64,000 nucleotides of DNA from Eutrigla gurnardus (Eukaryota > Chordata > Actinopteri > Perciformes > Triglidae): NCBI GenBank assembly GCA_963514095.1, contig OY741285.1, positions 7,278,375 through 7,342,374 of the forward strand, in the 5' to 3' direction. A program made the translations under genes and the position numbers. This document shows, piece by piece, positions 1 to 12,700 of this stretch. The first letter of the stretch is position 1, and each line of letters opens with the position of its first letter. The notes beneath the pieces are model-generated. The model searched no databases and was not told where the DNA came from. It saw only the letters and a program-made list of their open reading frames with translations.

Positions 1-2753
1 GATTCTATCTTTGTTAGTGATCCCCTTAAGGAATAATTGAAAATATACTTAATTAACACTTTCATTAAAAGCTTTCCCTGAATAACGTGCGATTGTTGCT
101 ATTCTTCTGTCAGCCATTGCATGTAATTGTTGTAATATATGTTTGTCAAGGGGGGGGGGAAAAATACAGTTTATAGCGGTATCACCTGAACACAGCGCTT
201 TGAGCATGAAGGGAGGCATTATTCAGAATAAATGGATTATCAGGGAAACCAGCATAAATGACTCAATAAAACTGTTAAGCAGCAGGCAGCCAGTGGTGGC
301 CAACATGATTAATCGCAGACGTTCCAAGATTGGATTTATTTTGTCTTTTATTTCTCCTTTAATGACTACCCGTGAACACCACTCTTAATATATCGCCCAT
401 GTTTCTAGATTACCGGTGACTAATGAGGATTCAAAATGGCCGTTATCTACATTAATGTCTTTTTATTTGAAAAGTCAATACTGCCCGTGTGTGTGTGTGC
501 GAGGAATATTCCAGTTAGAGCGACTCGCAGTGATCCGTTATAAGCCTCCCAATTAAAAGGGTTTTGGAAAGCGTTGCTGGCATTTATACGAGTACACGGG
601 TGTATCGTTGTATTTATAATTTTCAATCACTCTTGATATTATTCATTCAAATAAACTACAGGATTTTACTTCTACATGAATCAACCGGATCCACTTATCA
701 GTGTATTTACAATCCCACTGCATATATCTGAATTATTAAAAACGTTCCAAGAGTATGTTGTCACCTATTTTTTATCCAGACGATCAATGTTCTGCATCCG
801 TGGGATAAATGAAGCTATACTTTACATATTGTTGTTTTCAAAGTGGTTTTCCCCCGTGGAGGTACGCTATATTCTTGGTGGAGGGCTCTCAGAAGGCCCT
901 GGGTCGATGTAGGAGATATAGCTCAATTTAATGAAAGAGTCTGGCTCAGTAATGACCCCAGTGATTCATATATTCGTAAAGGAAATCAATCCCACATCAG
1001 CTAAGTGCAGAAATAGGATCTACTGCCGCCTTAAATCTTGGCACTGGATAATATACACTAAACGGCAGGTTACATTAAACTGGAACATGCCATTGATGTG
1101 CAGAATAAGACAGACGACGTTCATTACAGCGCTGAAAACAGGTATGAAGACAAAACATTGACTCCAATAACGAGCTGTAGAGAGAGAATGTGAAACGCGG
1201 GCCCAAGGCAGTGCTTTGTCAGACCGGACCGTTGTGCCACCAGACTGTTGTTCTTTCCATCTATGATTTAACACAGCCGAGCACGGCTAGATGGCACCCG
1301 CGAGAGGACTTGATTTTCATGTTTGCCAATCTTCCTCTATACCTGCCCGTGGTGACCATAAATACACTTTTATGCCTCCCGGAGAAATGCTTAAATAGGC
1401 AGTTTGTTCAAGTCCTGTATGGACTCGCAAGGCAATATTCTTGATTGATGGCGGCAGCAAAGTTTAGAAGACGCCCCGGAGAGTTTAGCCAATCTCATTT
1501 GTTTGGGAGTTTTACATTTGAGCATAATTCCCGCTCCGCTGTATTTATGTGGGCTTGGACTCCCCCGCTCGGAGTCTTTTGTTCCCACAGTTCACTAATG
1601 AGGCGGAGCAGCACCGGTGGCCATGGTCATCTCAAAAGGGCATTTTGTGGAGGTCAGATGTGGCCACCCAAGAACAGGAGAGCATTTAAGGCGATTTTTA
1701 AAAGATCTCCAGGAAACCTTTAACTGATTATAATAGGCAAATATATTGCTTGTGGTCAGTGAGCTCTTTTCAGACTGACGGATGGAAGGCTGCATCAGTG
1801 TTGGGCAAAACCTAACCAGGAACACAACTAACAAGATTTCTATCATGATTTTATAGTAATCTAGTGAATTGATGCGTTTGTGTTAGCACTGTTAGCTGCT
1901 AGCCGCCCCGGCTCAGTCATCTCTGTATTAAGAGCAATAGATATATAGATATAAAATGTAACTAAACAGCTCCCCATTTGTAAAGATATTGATCCTCAGG
2001 GCTAGTAACAAAAATCCTATATTGATTACAATAAAAATCAAGTTATTTTGAGTTTATTTAGAGGAGGCATGTTTCTTCCTTTTTTTAAAGGATTATTGTC
2101 AGTGTAGTTATCACCTTGCCACCTGCTTAGCCCCGCTTCACTAGTAGACCTGACCAACTGGGAGGTCTGAGCACAGAACGGAACGACCCTCTGGACCCTG
2201 TGGAATGACGCCTAGCTGGGCTATACATAGAGGAGTGGCCCTTTAGCTTTCTCTGGGATTGATATATGGTAGCAGCATGACGGCCACACCCAGCAGCTAA
2301 ACTGGCATAAATACCTCCCATCGCAGAGCAGGGTGAGTCAGTGCTAATGGGACTCAACCCTCAACCTTTTCATTTAGAATATCTCAGCTCCTCATCAACA
2401 ACTTAGTGGTGTTTATTTCTACGTGAAAGATATGTTGATGAGGCATTGACGCACACGGGGCTATTTTGATACACAGGAAGAAATTCATTATCATCACATT
2501 AGTACATGATGTGCTAAAGGAGACGATACCAGGACTGAATTAACAGCTTTCAGCAAAAACTGAATGAACAATGTCACTTCTAAAACAAGTAAACAGCTGC
2601 TGGAGGTTGACAACTTAGTAAAGAACATATTGTACTATGTAGGTTAATACCAGGGAGAACAAATAGAGTTGAATGTGCCCTTGCCTATCCCATAACTGGG
2701 ACCTAATTAACATAATTATCCGCCAATGCTAAAAAAAAAAAACTAAAAAAACA

Positions 2754-2850
2754 ATGAGCTCATAACAGAGGGGGGAAAGGTGGCTGGAGACCCAAGTTCA
2801 TTAACCTGACCCAACTGTTTCTCAAAGCAGTGGGATGCCAGCTAGGATAT
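2754..2850. repeat. Copy 1 of a duplicated intergenic block
   Basis: This stretch starts with TGAGCTCA, then a G-rich run, GGAAAGGTG, CTGGAGAC and CAAGTTCATTA, and ends near ATATTAAAGTC. The same succession occurs in the same orientation at about 4912-5001 with scattered substitutions and small indels. The flanks differ. It may be an old local duplication or two copies of an unrecognised repeat. Confidence 0.55.
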
Positions 2851-4911
2851 TAAAGTCCATGTTCAGGAGGAAAATAATCACACAAATAGGCGGGATGTTT
2901 ATTTTTCCTTCCTTGTGACGCATGAACACAGCATGCTGCCATTTAGAGTACATGAGAACGAGCGAGCGAGCAGAGAAGTTGAAACGGATAGCTCAAAGGG
3001 TGCAAATGCAAACTTGACCAACCTGCTGGAGACGGAAAGAAACAAATATGAATGAAAAAATGCATAAAACTGTGTCAAACAGCATCCTGATGACTGTATC
3101 ATTAAGCGGGTACTCGAGGATGGGAACCACCGCTGTTGACTGAAATTCTTCAACCACTTAACTGTAACAAATTTCAAAAATGAACAGCTGTTCCTCCACC
3201 CTGATATTTCCATGATTAATAAAAAATATTGACACATAATCAGACATCTGTTGGCTGATGCAGAGGAACAAATGACAGACCAGGCTAACCGGCCCTCATG
3301 GTTACCCAGACAGACACACTGCAACGTAGCATTTAGAGTCACATTACAGTGCCTTGTGCTTTCCCCGTCAATAACAAAATGATTGGTTGGCAGTGGCATG
3401 TCTAGTTAGCGGGATATAGTTGCGCTTGACATTTATCATAGCTTCAGGGGCCTGAACTCGAAGCTAAACAGCAATTGAATCATTAAATGTGAACGACTGG
3501 CGACTTGGACATCTCCGAGGCACTGACATAAGTGTTTTCATGCAGAAACGAGTGACTAACTTCCGCTGAGCTACACACGCCTTTGTTCAAATTGGGGACA
3601 TTACGCGCTAAGAGGGAAATGTACTCCAGGGTGGGTGAAACAATGGACGCTTTAACAAGCAGATTGTTTGCTGCGTTTGATATTAATACCAATTACGATA
3701 GTAGATGGATGTCTTCCTGTTAATCAAATCATGTGTTTTTGTCTAGAGAGCCAAAAAGAGGGAACAATCGTTCCCATTTAGACTGGACACACTCAGCGCA
3801 CTCGGTTCTTGTGACCGTGATGCAGAGGAGCATAATAATTGTACCATACCGGAGAACAATTGGCATCAAATTGTCCTCAACTGTGTGAAAACAATTGCTG
3901 CGGTGGCCTTTTCATCCCGACGCGTCTCTGTGACTCCACGTTTGCAACCATTTCCACTGCGGATAGAAATTAAACAAGGAGGAGGTGTTGTTGTATCAGA
4001 TACATTAATTCAGAGTGCAGGATCTGGAGTTCAATAAAACAATCCAAATAGCTCAATTTCCACTCTCGAGCTTAAAGCAAATAGGATGCTCAATAAAAAC
4101 ATTGCACCAGCCTTCTCTGTTAAAAAAAAAAAAAAGAAATCAATAGCTAGAGGACAAAGAACCTATAGCCATCACTTAATTCTCTTATCAGTGTGATTTA
4201 AGGGACAAGGATGATGTTAAATAACTGTAAATCCTTATCTTTGACTTTGTGGGTGGTTTATGGCAGTTTCAACAGCAGTTCAGAGACAGAATGTCCATAC
4301 CTCCTGCCGGTTACAGGATTTATAGCTTTATTACTCTTTGTCTAAAAGAGCAGAGAAACATATAATTGAAGGGAAGAGATAGCAGCTAGCCGGTGGGAGA
4401 GCCGGAGCGGGGGCACGCAGGAACTGAGAATCATCATTGCTACAGACATATCACACCGACAGTTTTATGGCTAAGGAGCCGGCCCTCCGTATTTTGGGTG
4501 CTCGTTTTTATGAAACCAACGAGATCCAATTTTCTGATTCATCTGCAAACGGCGCGGATTGAGTTTAGTATTCTGACACCGGTTTCGAGACGGACCCGCA
4601 TGAGCGTAGAGGTCACCGAGAGGGCTCGAGGAGTTGGAGTCATGAGTTTATGCCCACACGGTCGCGGGCCCCGCTCATATTTTTGCCCTCGGAGACAACA
4701 AGCCTATTGTTCTTCCTGATAAGGCTTCAGTGTGCACAGTAATGGGAATTAAGCAGGGCATAAGTCACGGAGAAATTGGGTGACAGCAGATCAATAGATA
4801 GTGGTGAAGCCTCAGGGACCATTAGTGAAGAGGACCCCTTTGTTTGTCCACTGGAGGGGAGGTTAGTGGATGTTTGGTTCTGAATTAACTGTCGAAAAAC
4901 TACAAATAAAT

Positions 4912-5001
4912 TGAGCTCAGGAGAAAAGGGGGAAAGGTGCTTGGAGACGCAAGTTCATTATCATGACCTCTGTGTTTGTGGGGCGCCATTATAAAGTCAC
5001 A
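4912..5001. repeat. Copy 2 of a duplicated intergenic block
   Basis: This is the partner of the block at 2754-2850. TGAGCTCA, GGGGGAAAGGTG, TTGGAGAC, CAAGTTCATTA, CATGACC and TATAAAGTC occur in the same order and at nearly the same spacing. The similarity is clear in the first ~60 bp and fades after that. Confidence 0.55.
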
Positions 5002-5879
5002 TAAAGAAAAAAAGATGGTGGTAACCGGCAAAGCAGATCTGGTTTATTTAAAACGATAACTGTTTTTTGAAGATTAGCCACCACCTCAATACAGTTCAGC
5101 TCCATTGTGTTTTCTCTACTTATTAGCGCTATTTTTAATATGTTACATTATTTTTTTGGCACATTTAATTTACAGTTTATATTTTGTTTGTATCCAGTTG
5201 TGATTTTAGTCAGTTTTATTAATATGCTGTGTTCCATGTTGTCTGTCCTGCTGCACTATGAACTAAACAAGGGTTAAGCTAAACATGTTTTATTATAATG
5301 GCAATAAACTTAAAACAAATCCCATTGGACTAATAAAACAAAAACTATCTGTATGGCAAGAGATGAGTGATAAAGAAACAGACCCATACATCCCAATTTT
5401 AAAAAACAGAACAAATTATTACATTTGAGAAACGAGAAGCAGCAAATATTTGGTGTTTTCGCATGAAAAATGACATTTTCACTAATATTGTGGCTGATAC
5501 AACCATATTCGTGATTAATCAAAACATCTGCTTCATTAGCAGCGCTCTTTTACGTTTGGGTCTTTGTCTCCAGGATTAAGTGTTTTCCTGAGAGCATGTG
5601 TGGCGTGGCACCATGTTTGTGTGGACTGTGGGAAAAAGTGTACAGCATTATTAGAGACACCCTGCAGCCCTTCGTGAGAGCTAGAGGATGAAAATGCATT
5701 AGCCTTAATCTTAACAGCATTCAAAATGATTAGCCAGAACGTGACAACTCCGATGAAACAGATTCCCCCATTAACTTCTTCAGGCAAATGCATATTGTGG
5801 CCATCACTCCGAGACATTCCCACTTAAATGCACAGTTAATTTGTTGTTGCATTACATTATTCCTGCCCCATAACCAGGC

Positions 5880-6260
5880 CCCCAGAGTGAGCAATGTGCC
5901 AATGACAACTAAAGATAATAATTAGTATATCACAATGGCGGCACATGCATTTTCACTATTAATAAATTCCGAGCCATCGAGTTGTGATTTAATTATGAAT
6001 TATGTAAATGCTTGCCATGAATCATTTAGGTCTATGCATTTTATTAGCTAAATGGGGGAGCAGAATGTGGGCATATCACAATGATGAGGATTTACACACT
6101 CGAGCGATGACAGCACAAGTACAAGAATATTTAGTGACTTGATCACAACTTCGTGTCGGCCCCCTGCTAATGGCGGAAAACATCTCACATTGATGAATAA
6201 TTGACTACGGATGTTGTTTAATGGCTATTAAAGGGTCATGTTTACCCAGAGGTTTTAGGT
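5880..6260. promoter_or_regulatory. Candidate enhancer-like segment (homeodomain/POU motif cluster)
   Basis: This non-repetitive stretch contains many TAAT/ATTA cores, an octamer-like ATGTAAAT near 6003, TTTAATTATGAATTA upstream of it, and TGATGAATAATTG near 6193. It has none of the simple-sequence look of the flanks. Dense homeodomain sites in a gene-free flank of a presumed developmental gene suggest an enhancer, but this is inference; AT-rich DNA yields such cores by chance. Confidence 0.25.
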
Positions 6261-7739
6261 CTGAAAGGTTCTTTGGTGTGTAAATTAAGTGCTACGTTAT
6301 ACATTATTAACAAAATAATTCACATCGTATATTCCATCCATTTAAGCTCCATGCAATGTGTTTTTTTCCATCTTAATGCGTTTTGATTGAAGATTCACAG
6401 CATTTCTTTGTTTTATATAGTAAATTTAATTGAAAAATCATAATTTCCCAAACTTAATGTGTCTGACCAAAAGTTTAAACCCCAAAGATATTCGGTTTTC
6501 TATCATATAGGATGAAGAAAACCAGAAGCAAATCCAAATCTGAGGAAGCCTTAACTAAGATATTTAGCTATTTCTGTTTAAGGATGGATATCTGAACAGT
6601 TGCTGCTCCATTTTCTGTCGACGAACGTATCCATTAATCAACTAATCCCATCAGCTCAACTGTGAACGCCTGCCAAAATCTCTAATTTGTTCAACAATCG
6701 AGATGAGTCTGGTGTATAGCTTACTGAGGGCTGTTCGACCAATCAGAGGTTTGTAGGTGGATTTTAAGAGCGGGCCGTCATCTTCCTGTGTCAGAGCCAG
6801 AAAAAAAGCAGCATAAAAAAAAGGGTGCAAAAATGATGACAGGCATGGAGGCAGCTGACAAAGTTGTCAATTATTTAGAGAAAAGTTCAAACTTAAACTT
6901 AAATGGAGTATATTTTTTTGATCATCATGAAAAATGTTAGCTGCTGCTAGCAAGCTACCACAGCTTCCATGTCAACCAAAAAAAAAAAAAAGATAAGAGG
7001 TAAATTAAGAGGTTAAGGCTATAGAAATAGAAATATAATCAGCCATTTTTCACATTGAATTGATTAATATAAAAGGGACAAGAAATAAAATTTATATCAT
7101 TTGCCAGACAGGAAAACTGTATAAAAAGACAGAAGAATGAAGAAATAACTGATCACTTGTTTCTATTATTTCATCATGAAATATATATATCAGAGTGTAG
7201 TTATCTACATCTTTTTTTCCACCACTTTTCTTCTTGTCAGGTTGATGTAGTGCCAGGAACAAGGAGTGTATTTGGTTTGAAGAGGGACGTCAAATCAAAC
7301 TGTCAGGCTGCACTTTTTGATGGAGTCGTATCGCTCGCTCATCCGTCAGTCAAAGAGAAAGACGGCTGCCAAAGTCAAATTCGAGAGTTGAGAGGAGAGG
7401 ACTTATGTTGGTATTTCATCGTCTGGGAGAGCGGAGGAGTCTGACGAACACAGCTCAGCCCCGGTTTTAAATCTGAAGGGCGTGTTTGCGAAGTAATAAA
7501 GAGTAGCAGTGAGTAACACGGCGGACGGTTGACACAGCAGGACACTTAAAGCTTAACAAGTGCTATGTAGAGAAACATAATAAACTCATAAAGTCCCCTG
7601 TTGTCTGTGATGAAAATGCTACCTCATCGCACATACAAAAAGGCGGCCTACACATTTCAGAGCACATTAATCATCCCGGCATGTGACACCATAAAACACT
7701 TCTTCTCCCAGACAGTGGACTAGAGTCAGACCGGCCTAT

Positions 7740-8010
7740 AAAACCCAAGCATCACAACAGTGTCAGACATTGTTCTGGCACACCAGAAAATTCCCCCGAC
7801 CCGGGGAGTGTCTCTCCGCTGGATTGTTATGGTGTTTACTCACACAAGCGGCTTACCCCGAGGCGAGCTCCACACCTCAGCGGCCCAGCTGGAAGCGGCC
7901 CAGCCCCCCTCCGGAGGAAAACTCTATCCTCCCCTGCTGTCCAGACTCTGGCAGTAAACAGGAGCGGCGGCGGTGGCGGCAGCCGGGGAGCCTGGGAACT
8001 GGAGATCATT
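7740..8010. promoter_or_regulatory. GC/CpG-rich patch, possible promoter of a non-coding transcript
   Basis: Inside the AT-rich intergenic region this segment is GC-rich, with several CpGs and a GGCGGCGGTGGCGGC run near 7965. It contains two overlapping frames of 65 and 80 codons with no recognisable domain. No TATA box or splice pattern supports a gene. It could be an orphan CpG island or an unannotated first exon. Confidence 0.2.
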
Positions 8011-8774
8011 GAGAAGAGAGAGCATCAGCTTGATCCACATCTTGTTCTCTGTGAGAATAAACACTCATCTCTGGACACTGTCATTATCCGTACCAAGTAT
8101 AGGAACCGGTTCACACACTGGATGTGTTGCCATCACTTGTATTTAATAATATTACTATCATCGTTTAGAAATATTAATGTATTATACTGTTGCATGGTAT
8201 GCAGCACTCAATATGTTGATGCTTATTCCCCCTCTAGTGGATGCACTTCTAAACTTTTATTAATGTTATAAATTCAATGTTTTAATGGAAGAAATTCAAG
8301 CAGTAAAAGCCTTAAATGTTGCTAAGGCTCTTAAGTCTGCTCTTACATAAATGACTGTCGGCCAACTAGTCTTTAAAACATGTATGAGTAAACAGTCATC
8401 ACCTTGATCAAACACTACGAGTACTATGCATACAAACAAGGAGACAAGTTTCTAGTTTCAAAGTGATGTTTTTAGGCAAAACAGTTCACAGGTTCAATGA
8501 GTGACGATGATTTCTCTCAAAGGCAGATTACTGAATAAAAGCTTCACTGCCTTGACAACACTGCCCCTCTCTGGATGAACATGTGCGTTACATGTCCTGA
8601 GCTGTTTATTGTCCATTTAATGTGCAGTAAAAGTGCAAATATGTCACATATCTAGTTATGGAAATGGAAGCCTGTTTAACCTTTTTTACATCTTAAGTTT
8701 CATAGTGACTATTACTGCTCTTTAAAATCAATAAAAACAAGCATGTTTTACAATCAAATAATGATATAACAGGT

Positions 8775-9136
8775 TGGAAATGACTGGTACTTGTATTATT
8801 GAGGATACAAGAATAACTCAATAAATTGTATTTATTTAGTTTCCAATTTAAAGCACCTTTCCACTTCTACTTCACTACATTGCAGAGGGAAATATTGTAC
8901 TTTTTACTCCACTACAATCATCTGATGTGTATAACTGGTTACTTTAAATATGCAGATTGCAGAGCGATGTTGTTTGCATGTTAATGCACGTGTATTAAAA
9001 TCATATAATACCGTAATATCTGCATAAGTATATTTTGTAGATAATGTCTGCACTTTTAATTTGCTGTGTGTGTGACAGAATAAATACACAAGGAGGCACT
9101 GGCGTACAGGATGTGAATACTTCCGTCTACCACTGT
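8775..9136 (+). mobile_element. Degenerate teleost interspersed repeat
   Basis: The segments 'CACTACATTGCAGAGGG', 'AAATATTGTACTTTTTACTCC' broken here into its halves AAATATTGTAC and TTTTTACTCCACTAC, and the closing ACTTCCGTCTACCACTG match, from memory, a very common non-autonomous repeat of ray-finned fish that ends in CTTCCACCACTG. The 5' half is eroded. No coding capacity is present. The family name is not certain; both ends are estimated. Confidence 0.55.
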
Positions 9137-9339
9137 TCGGCTGCAAAACTATAAAAAAAAACTAAAATAAATAAAAGCATTTTTTCCAACATCATCCAAC
9201 AAAAGGGTCGTGTAGTTGCAGAAAGGCTCCCAGCAGCAGCAGCAGCTTAACGAGGGCGTCTGTTTTGCCGTCCTATCATAACAGCTGCAGCAGGTCATAT
9301 GACCGTTATCTCGCAATAACACCACGCAGGAATTCATTC

Positions 9340-9712
9340 ACCGGTTCTTCTCTCAGGCCACAGCATCCATTTTCTTGGACGCAACTTTGCGGGTGAGTTG
9401 TTTGATTTTTCATGAAACTGTTACTGAAACTGTAGCTGTGTATGTTATTTCTATAACTCGAGTCTAAGCTCTGCAACAGGTTGTTTTTTTCTTCAGTTCA
9501 TTTGGACTTTAGATTCGCTACACTTTACATTCCGAGCGGTCACATGACGCTGCTCGCCTGACTAAACAACTAAACGATGGGCAGCATCAGTGTACGCGAT
9601 TTCACCACAGCGCTTCGCCTCTATTCACGGTATTACGGTACGAGGCTGACGCCAACACGGAAGCGCTCCAGTGCGGGATCAGATTATTCTCGTGACTGCT
9701 GTCGTATAAAAC
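9340..9712 (+). promoter_or_regulatory. comtd1 promoter and 5' UTR region
   Basis: This is the stretch immediately upstream of the comtd1 start codon. It is richer in CpG than the DNA to its left (for example around 9590-9670), and no TATA box is obvious. An ATCCATTTTC-like (YY1-type) motif lies near 9366. The transcription start cannot be fixed from sequence alone. Confidence 0.35.
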
Positions 9713-12700
9713 ATGCTATTTGGTAATATTTCCAAAGAGGCGTTGGCTGGATCGGTAACACTGGGAGTCGTTTTAGTCGCTGGTTATTGGTTTGGTAAGA
9801 GCGATTTGATTGTAAACGCTTTATAACGTCTCTATTACAGTGAGGTGGTTTAAACCATGTAGGCTTGCCGGTTGTATAGAAATCTGTTAGAGCAGGAAAA
9901 TTCATTCATTTTTTTACTTTTTATTTCCACAAGTAGAGTAAACGTCACATGCGTCATCCTGCCTTAAAGCTCTCAGGGAAAATCCAGTTTGGACTACCTG
10001 TGTGGATCTGGGTTTCTGTGGTCTGTGAATTCAGGCAATTCAAAACCCCTGTGGTTAGCCAATAATATACTACCTATAACCATAACTGTGGTTCTTTGTT
10101 CTTCTTACCTTGGAGGTATGTTAATTATTAAGAGGTTACAAGCAATGTATAATGGTTTTTGAGTGACTGACCTAGATTTGAGTCTTGCCTTATGTTACCT
10201 CAAAGCACTTGTGCAATAAAAAAAATAAAAACATTTGCAAACATATACATATATTTAGTTATTAGTAGTTTAACTAAAAAGTATGCCTGATTTCGTCAAC
10301 CCAATTTTCACTTTATGTCGCACTATTGCCAAACAATCACATAAAACAATAAACAAACAAACAAATAAAGTACATCTTATCTTAAGTATACAGAGTTAAC
10401 AGATACAACCTAGTACAGAACACCCACTGCAAATAATGCAAGGCCTTTTGGGAAATAAAAGAATATGCAGTCTAGAGACACAGTCACCAGAATGTGTTGG
10501 TCTAGATCGATTCATTGTAGATCGTCTTACGATTTAGTCTTCCTTTCTTTATCTGGATCTGTTGCTGCTGGAGCAATAATTGCATTTCCCCCACTGAGAT
10601 CATTTAAGTTTTATCTATTCCAAATCAAATAACTACTGTGCAATAACGAGACCAGACTTCGGTTTCCTGAAAGATGTATACGCTGGATGGCAGGTTGAAT
10701 GGCATCATCATGCTCTTAAGAACCGTGTAATTGTTTCATGGTTCACGTTTGTCCTCAGGGAAGAAGAAATCATCCATTATGAGCATCTCCAAAAGTCACG
10801 GCAAGGGAAAAGACAACCCACTCTTGCAGTATGTCCTCAATAACTCCATGAGGGAGCATCCGGTCCTGAAAAAACTCAGGCTGGTAAGGGTGTTGCGATG
10901 TCCGAAACACAGATGTGTGCTCTGGTACAATCAAGCCCTCGATGTCATGGTATGTAATCATGTTTAATGCAACTGGGTTTGTGCTCTTTGCCTTCAGAGG
11001 ACAATGGAAGACTCCTGGAGCATCATGATGGTTGCCTGTGAGCAGTCGCAGTTCATGGCCAATATGGCAAAACTAATCAACACCAAGAAAGCGTTAGAGA
11101 TCGGTAAGAGCCTCGGACATAACATATCTAGCTCCTGAAACACCAGGGCAGCAGCAATAACCACATCACCACCATATTAGGAGCAGTCTGTACTGCTGCA
11201 GCCCTAATACTCACTAGAAACCACATTTCTATATGGAGGCATTTAAAGGAAAAAATTGTCAAGGTGCGACGCTAACTTCCGGCGTTGTCCAACAAAAATA
11301 CGTCACCCTGCACCACACCGTTGTCATCCATCACGCTCATTTCAGTGCCTTGTCATTGCAGGTGTATACACGGGTTATAACACACTGAGCATTGCGCTGA
11401 CTTTGCCCGACGACGGAGTTCTGGTGGCGTGCGATATCAGCGAAGACTACACCAACATCGGCAAACCCTTCTGGAAAGAGGTACCGTTCACATCTATGTC
11501 ACGGTATTGTCTAAACACTGCTTTATAACGGCCTTCAGCCAGTATGTGATGTGTAATACTGCTGTATTGTTCCCGTATTGCAAAGTGCTGATCAGGGCAG
11601 AGGAGTTTCAAATGCAACAGGTAAAATACGCAAGTCTGTGCATCTGCATGTGGAGCAGACTTCTGTCTCTCAGTCTATTGTGTGTAAAAAGACAAAAACT
11701 GGACCTGTCTGCCCTGCTTTTAATTATCACAAAACCCATTATCTTTATCAGACCTACAAACTCTGGAGAAGTGAAAAAGGTGACAACATGCAAAACTAAA
11801 ACCCTCTTCATTCACTTCTACTACCCTGGTTGACATAAAAAAGGTGACTGTAGCCAAAAGGTGACCAGTTTGCAGGTGTGCTTTATAAATTAGTTGCATC
11901 CGCACCACCTCAGAACTTGATTTCATAACTGTCAAGTTTATTCTGATTGCTCACAAATGCAGATTTCCACTTTCGAGGCACACAGCATTTTAAACAACTT
12001 TTCTTTTTTTGTATTTATTCTTAAATGGTACATCTGTCTGTTGATAATTATATCAATATTTAAACATTAAGTCAGCTGTTTCACTGTATCTTCTTTTGAT
12101 TAAAGCAGGAAATGGCAAAACTGGGTTGTTGTAAACTCTTCCATATTTGCAAAACCAACCATGAATATTATCATGCATGTAAATACGGTCACAGAAGACA
12201 GCCTGATGTACTGCAGCACATCGTTTCTCATCTGTTGTAGACAGACAAATAATCTGCTGCACTTTTTAATATTTTAAAATGTTTTTGATTTTTTCTGTTT
12301 ACAGGCTGGAGTTGAGCAGAAAATTGATCTACGCATACAGCCAGCAGTGAAAACTCTAGGTACAGAAATACATTTCATAACTAATTTGATTCCAAGGGGT
12401 TGTGTGTGCCTTAACTTTCGCCAAAATGTATTGATGGTTAATTAATTTGCCAAGGAAAAAGCAAATAGATAAATATTAAATTAGTTCACAGGTTATTATA
12501 ATCCCATGAAGGCAGCACTATATATATTTTTTTTTTTTTATGAATAAATTAAAAAAGGTGTCACATCCGCCTCAATGTATTTTTGATGCCTGATACATTG
12601 GCCAAACATTTCCTCATCCTTAAAGACTCATATCTTACCAAACGGAAACACACTGCTTTAAAAGCACTTCTGATCAATTTGAATCTCACCTTGGCTGCTT

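Larger units (their letters stand above)
1..9712. other. Intergenic region upstream of comtd1, no gene recognised
   Basis: No open reading frame here looks like a conserved protein or an exon chain; the longest frames are short and of random composition. Much of the stretch is AT-rich with many TAAT/ATTA homeodomain-type cores, mixed with more balanced segments. By conserved order (inference), the next gene beyond the left edge should be znf503, a developmental regulator usually flanked by non-coding enhancers, so some blocks may be conserved non-coding elements. I cannot test conservation. Sub-features (duplicated block, repeat remnant, GC-rich patch) are listed separately. Confidence 0.6.

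Noticed and set aside
2899..3399. 166-codon minus-strand frame in the left intergenic region
   Set aside because: Cys/Ser/Leu-rich random composition, no recognisable domain, no partner exons; kept as non-coding.
4393..4719. 108-codon plus-strand frame
   Set aside because: Arg-rich with no motif; falls in a GC-rich patch where chance frames are long.
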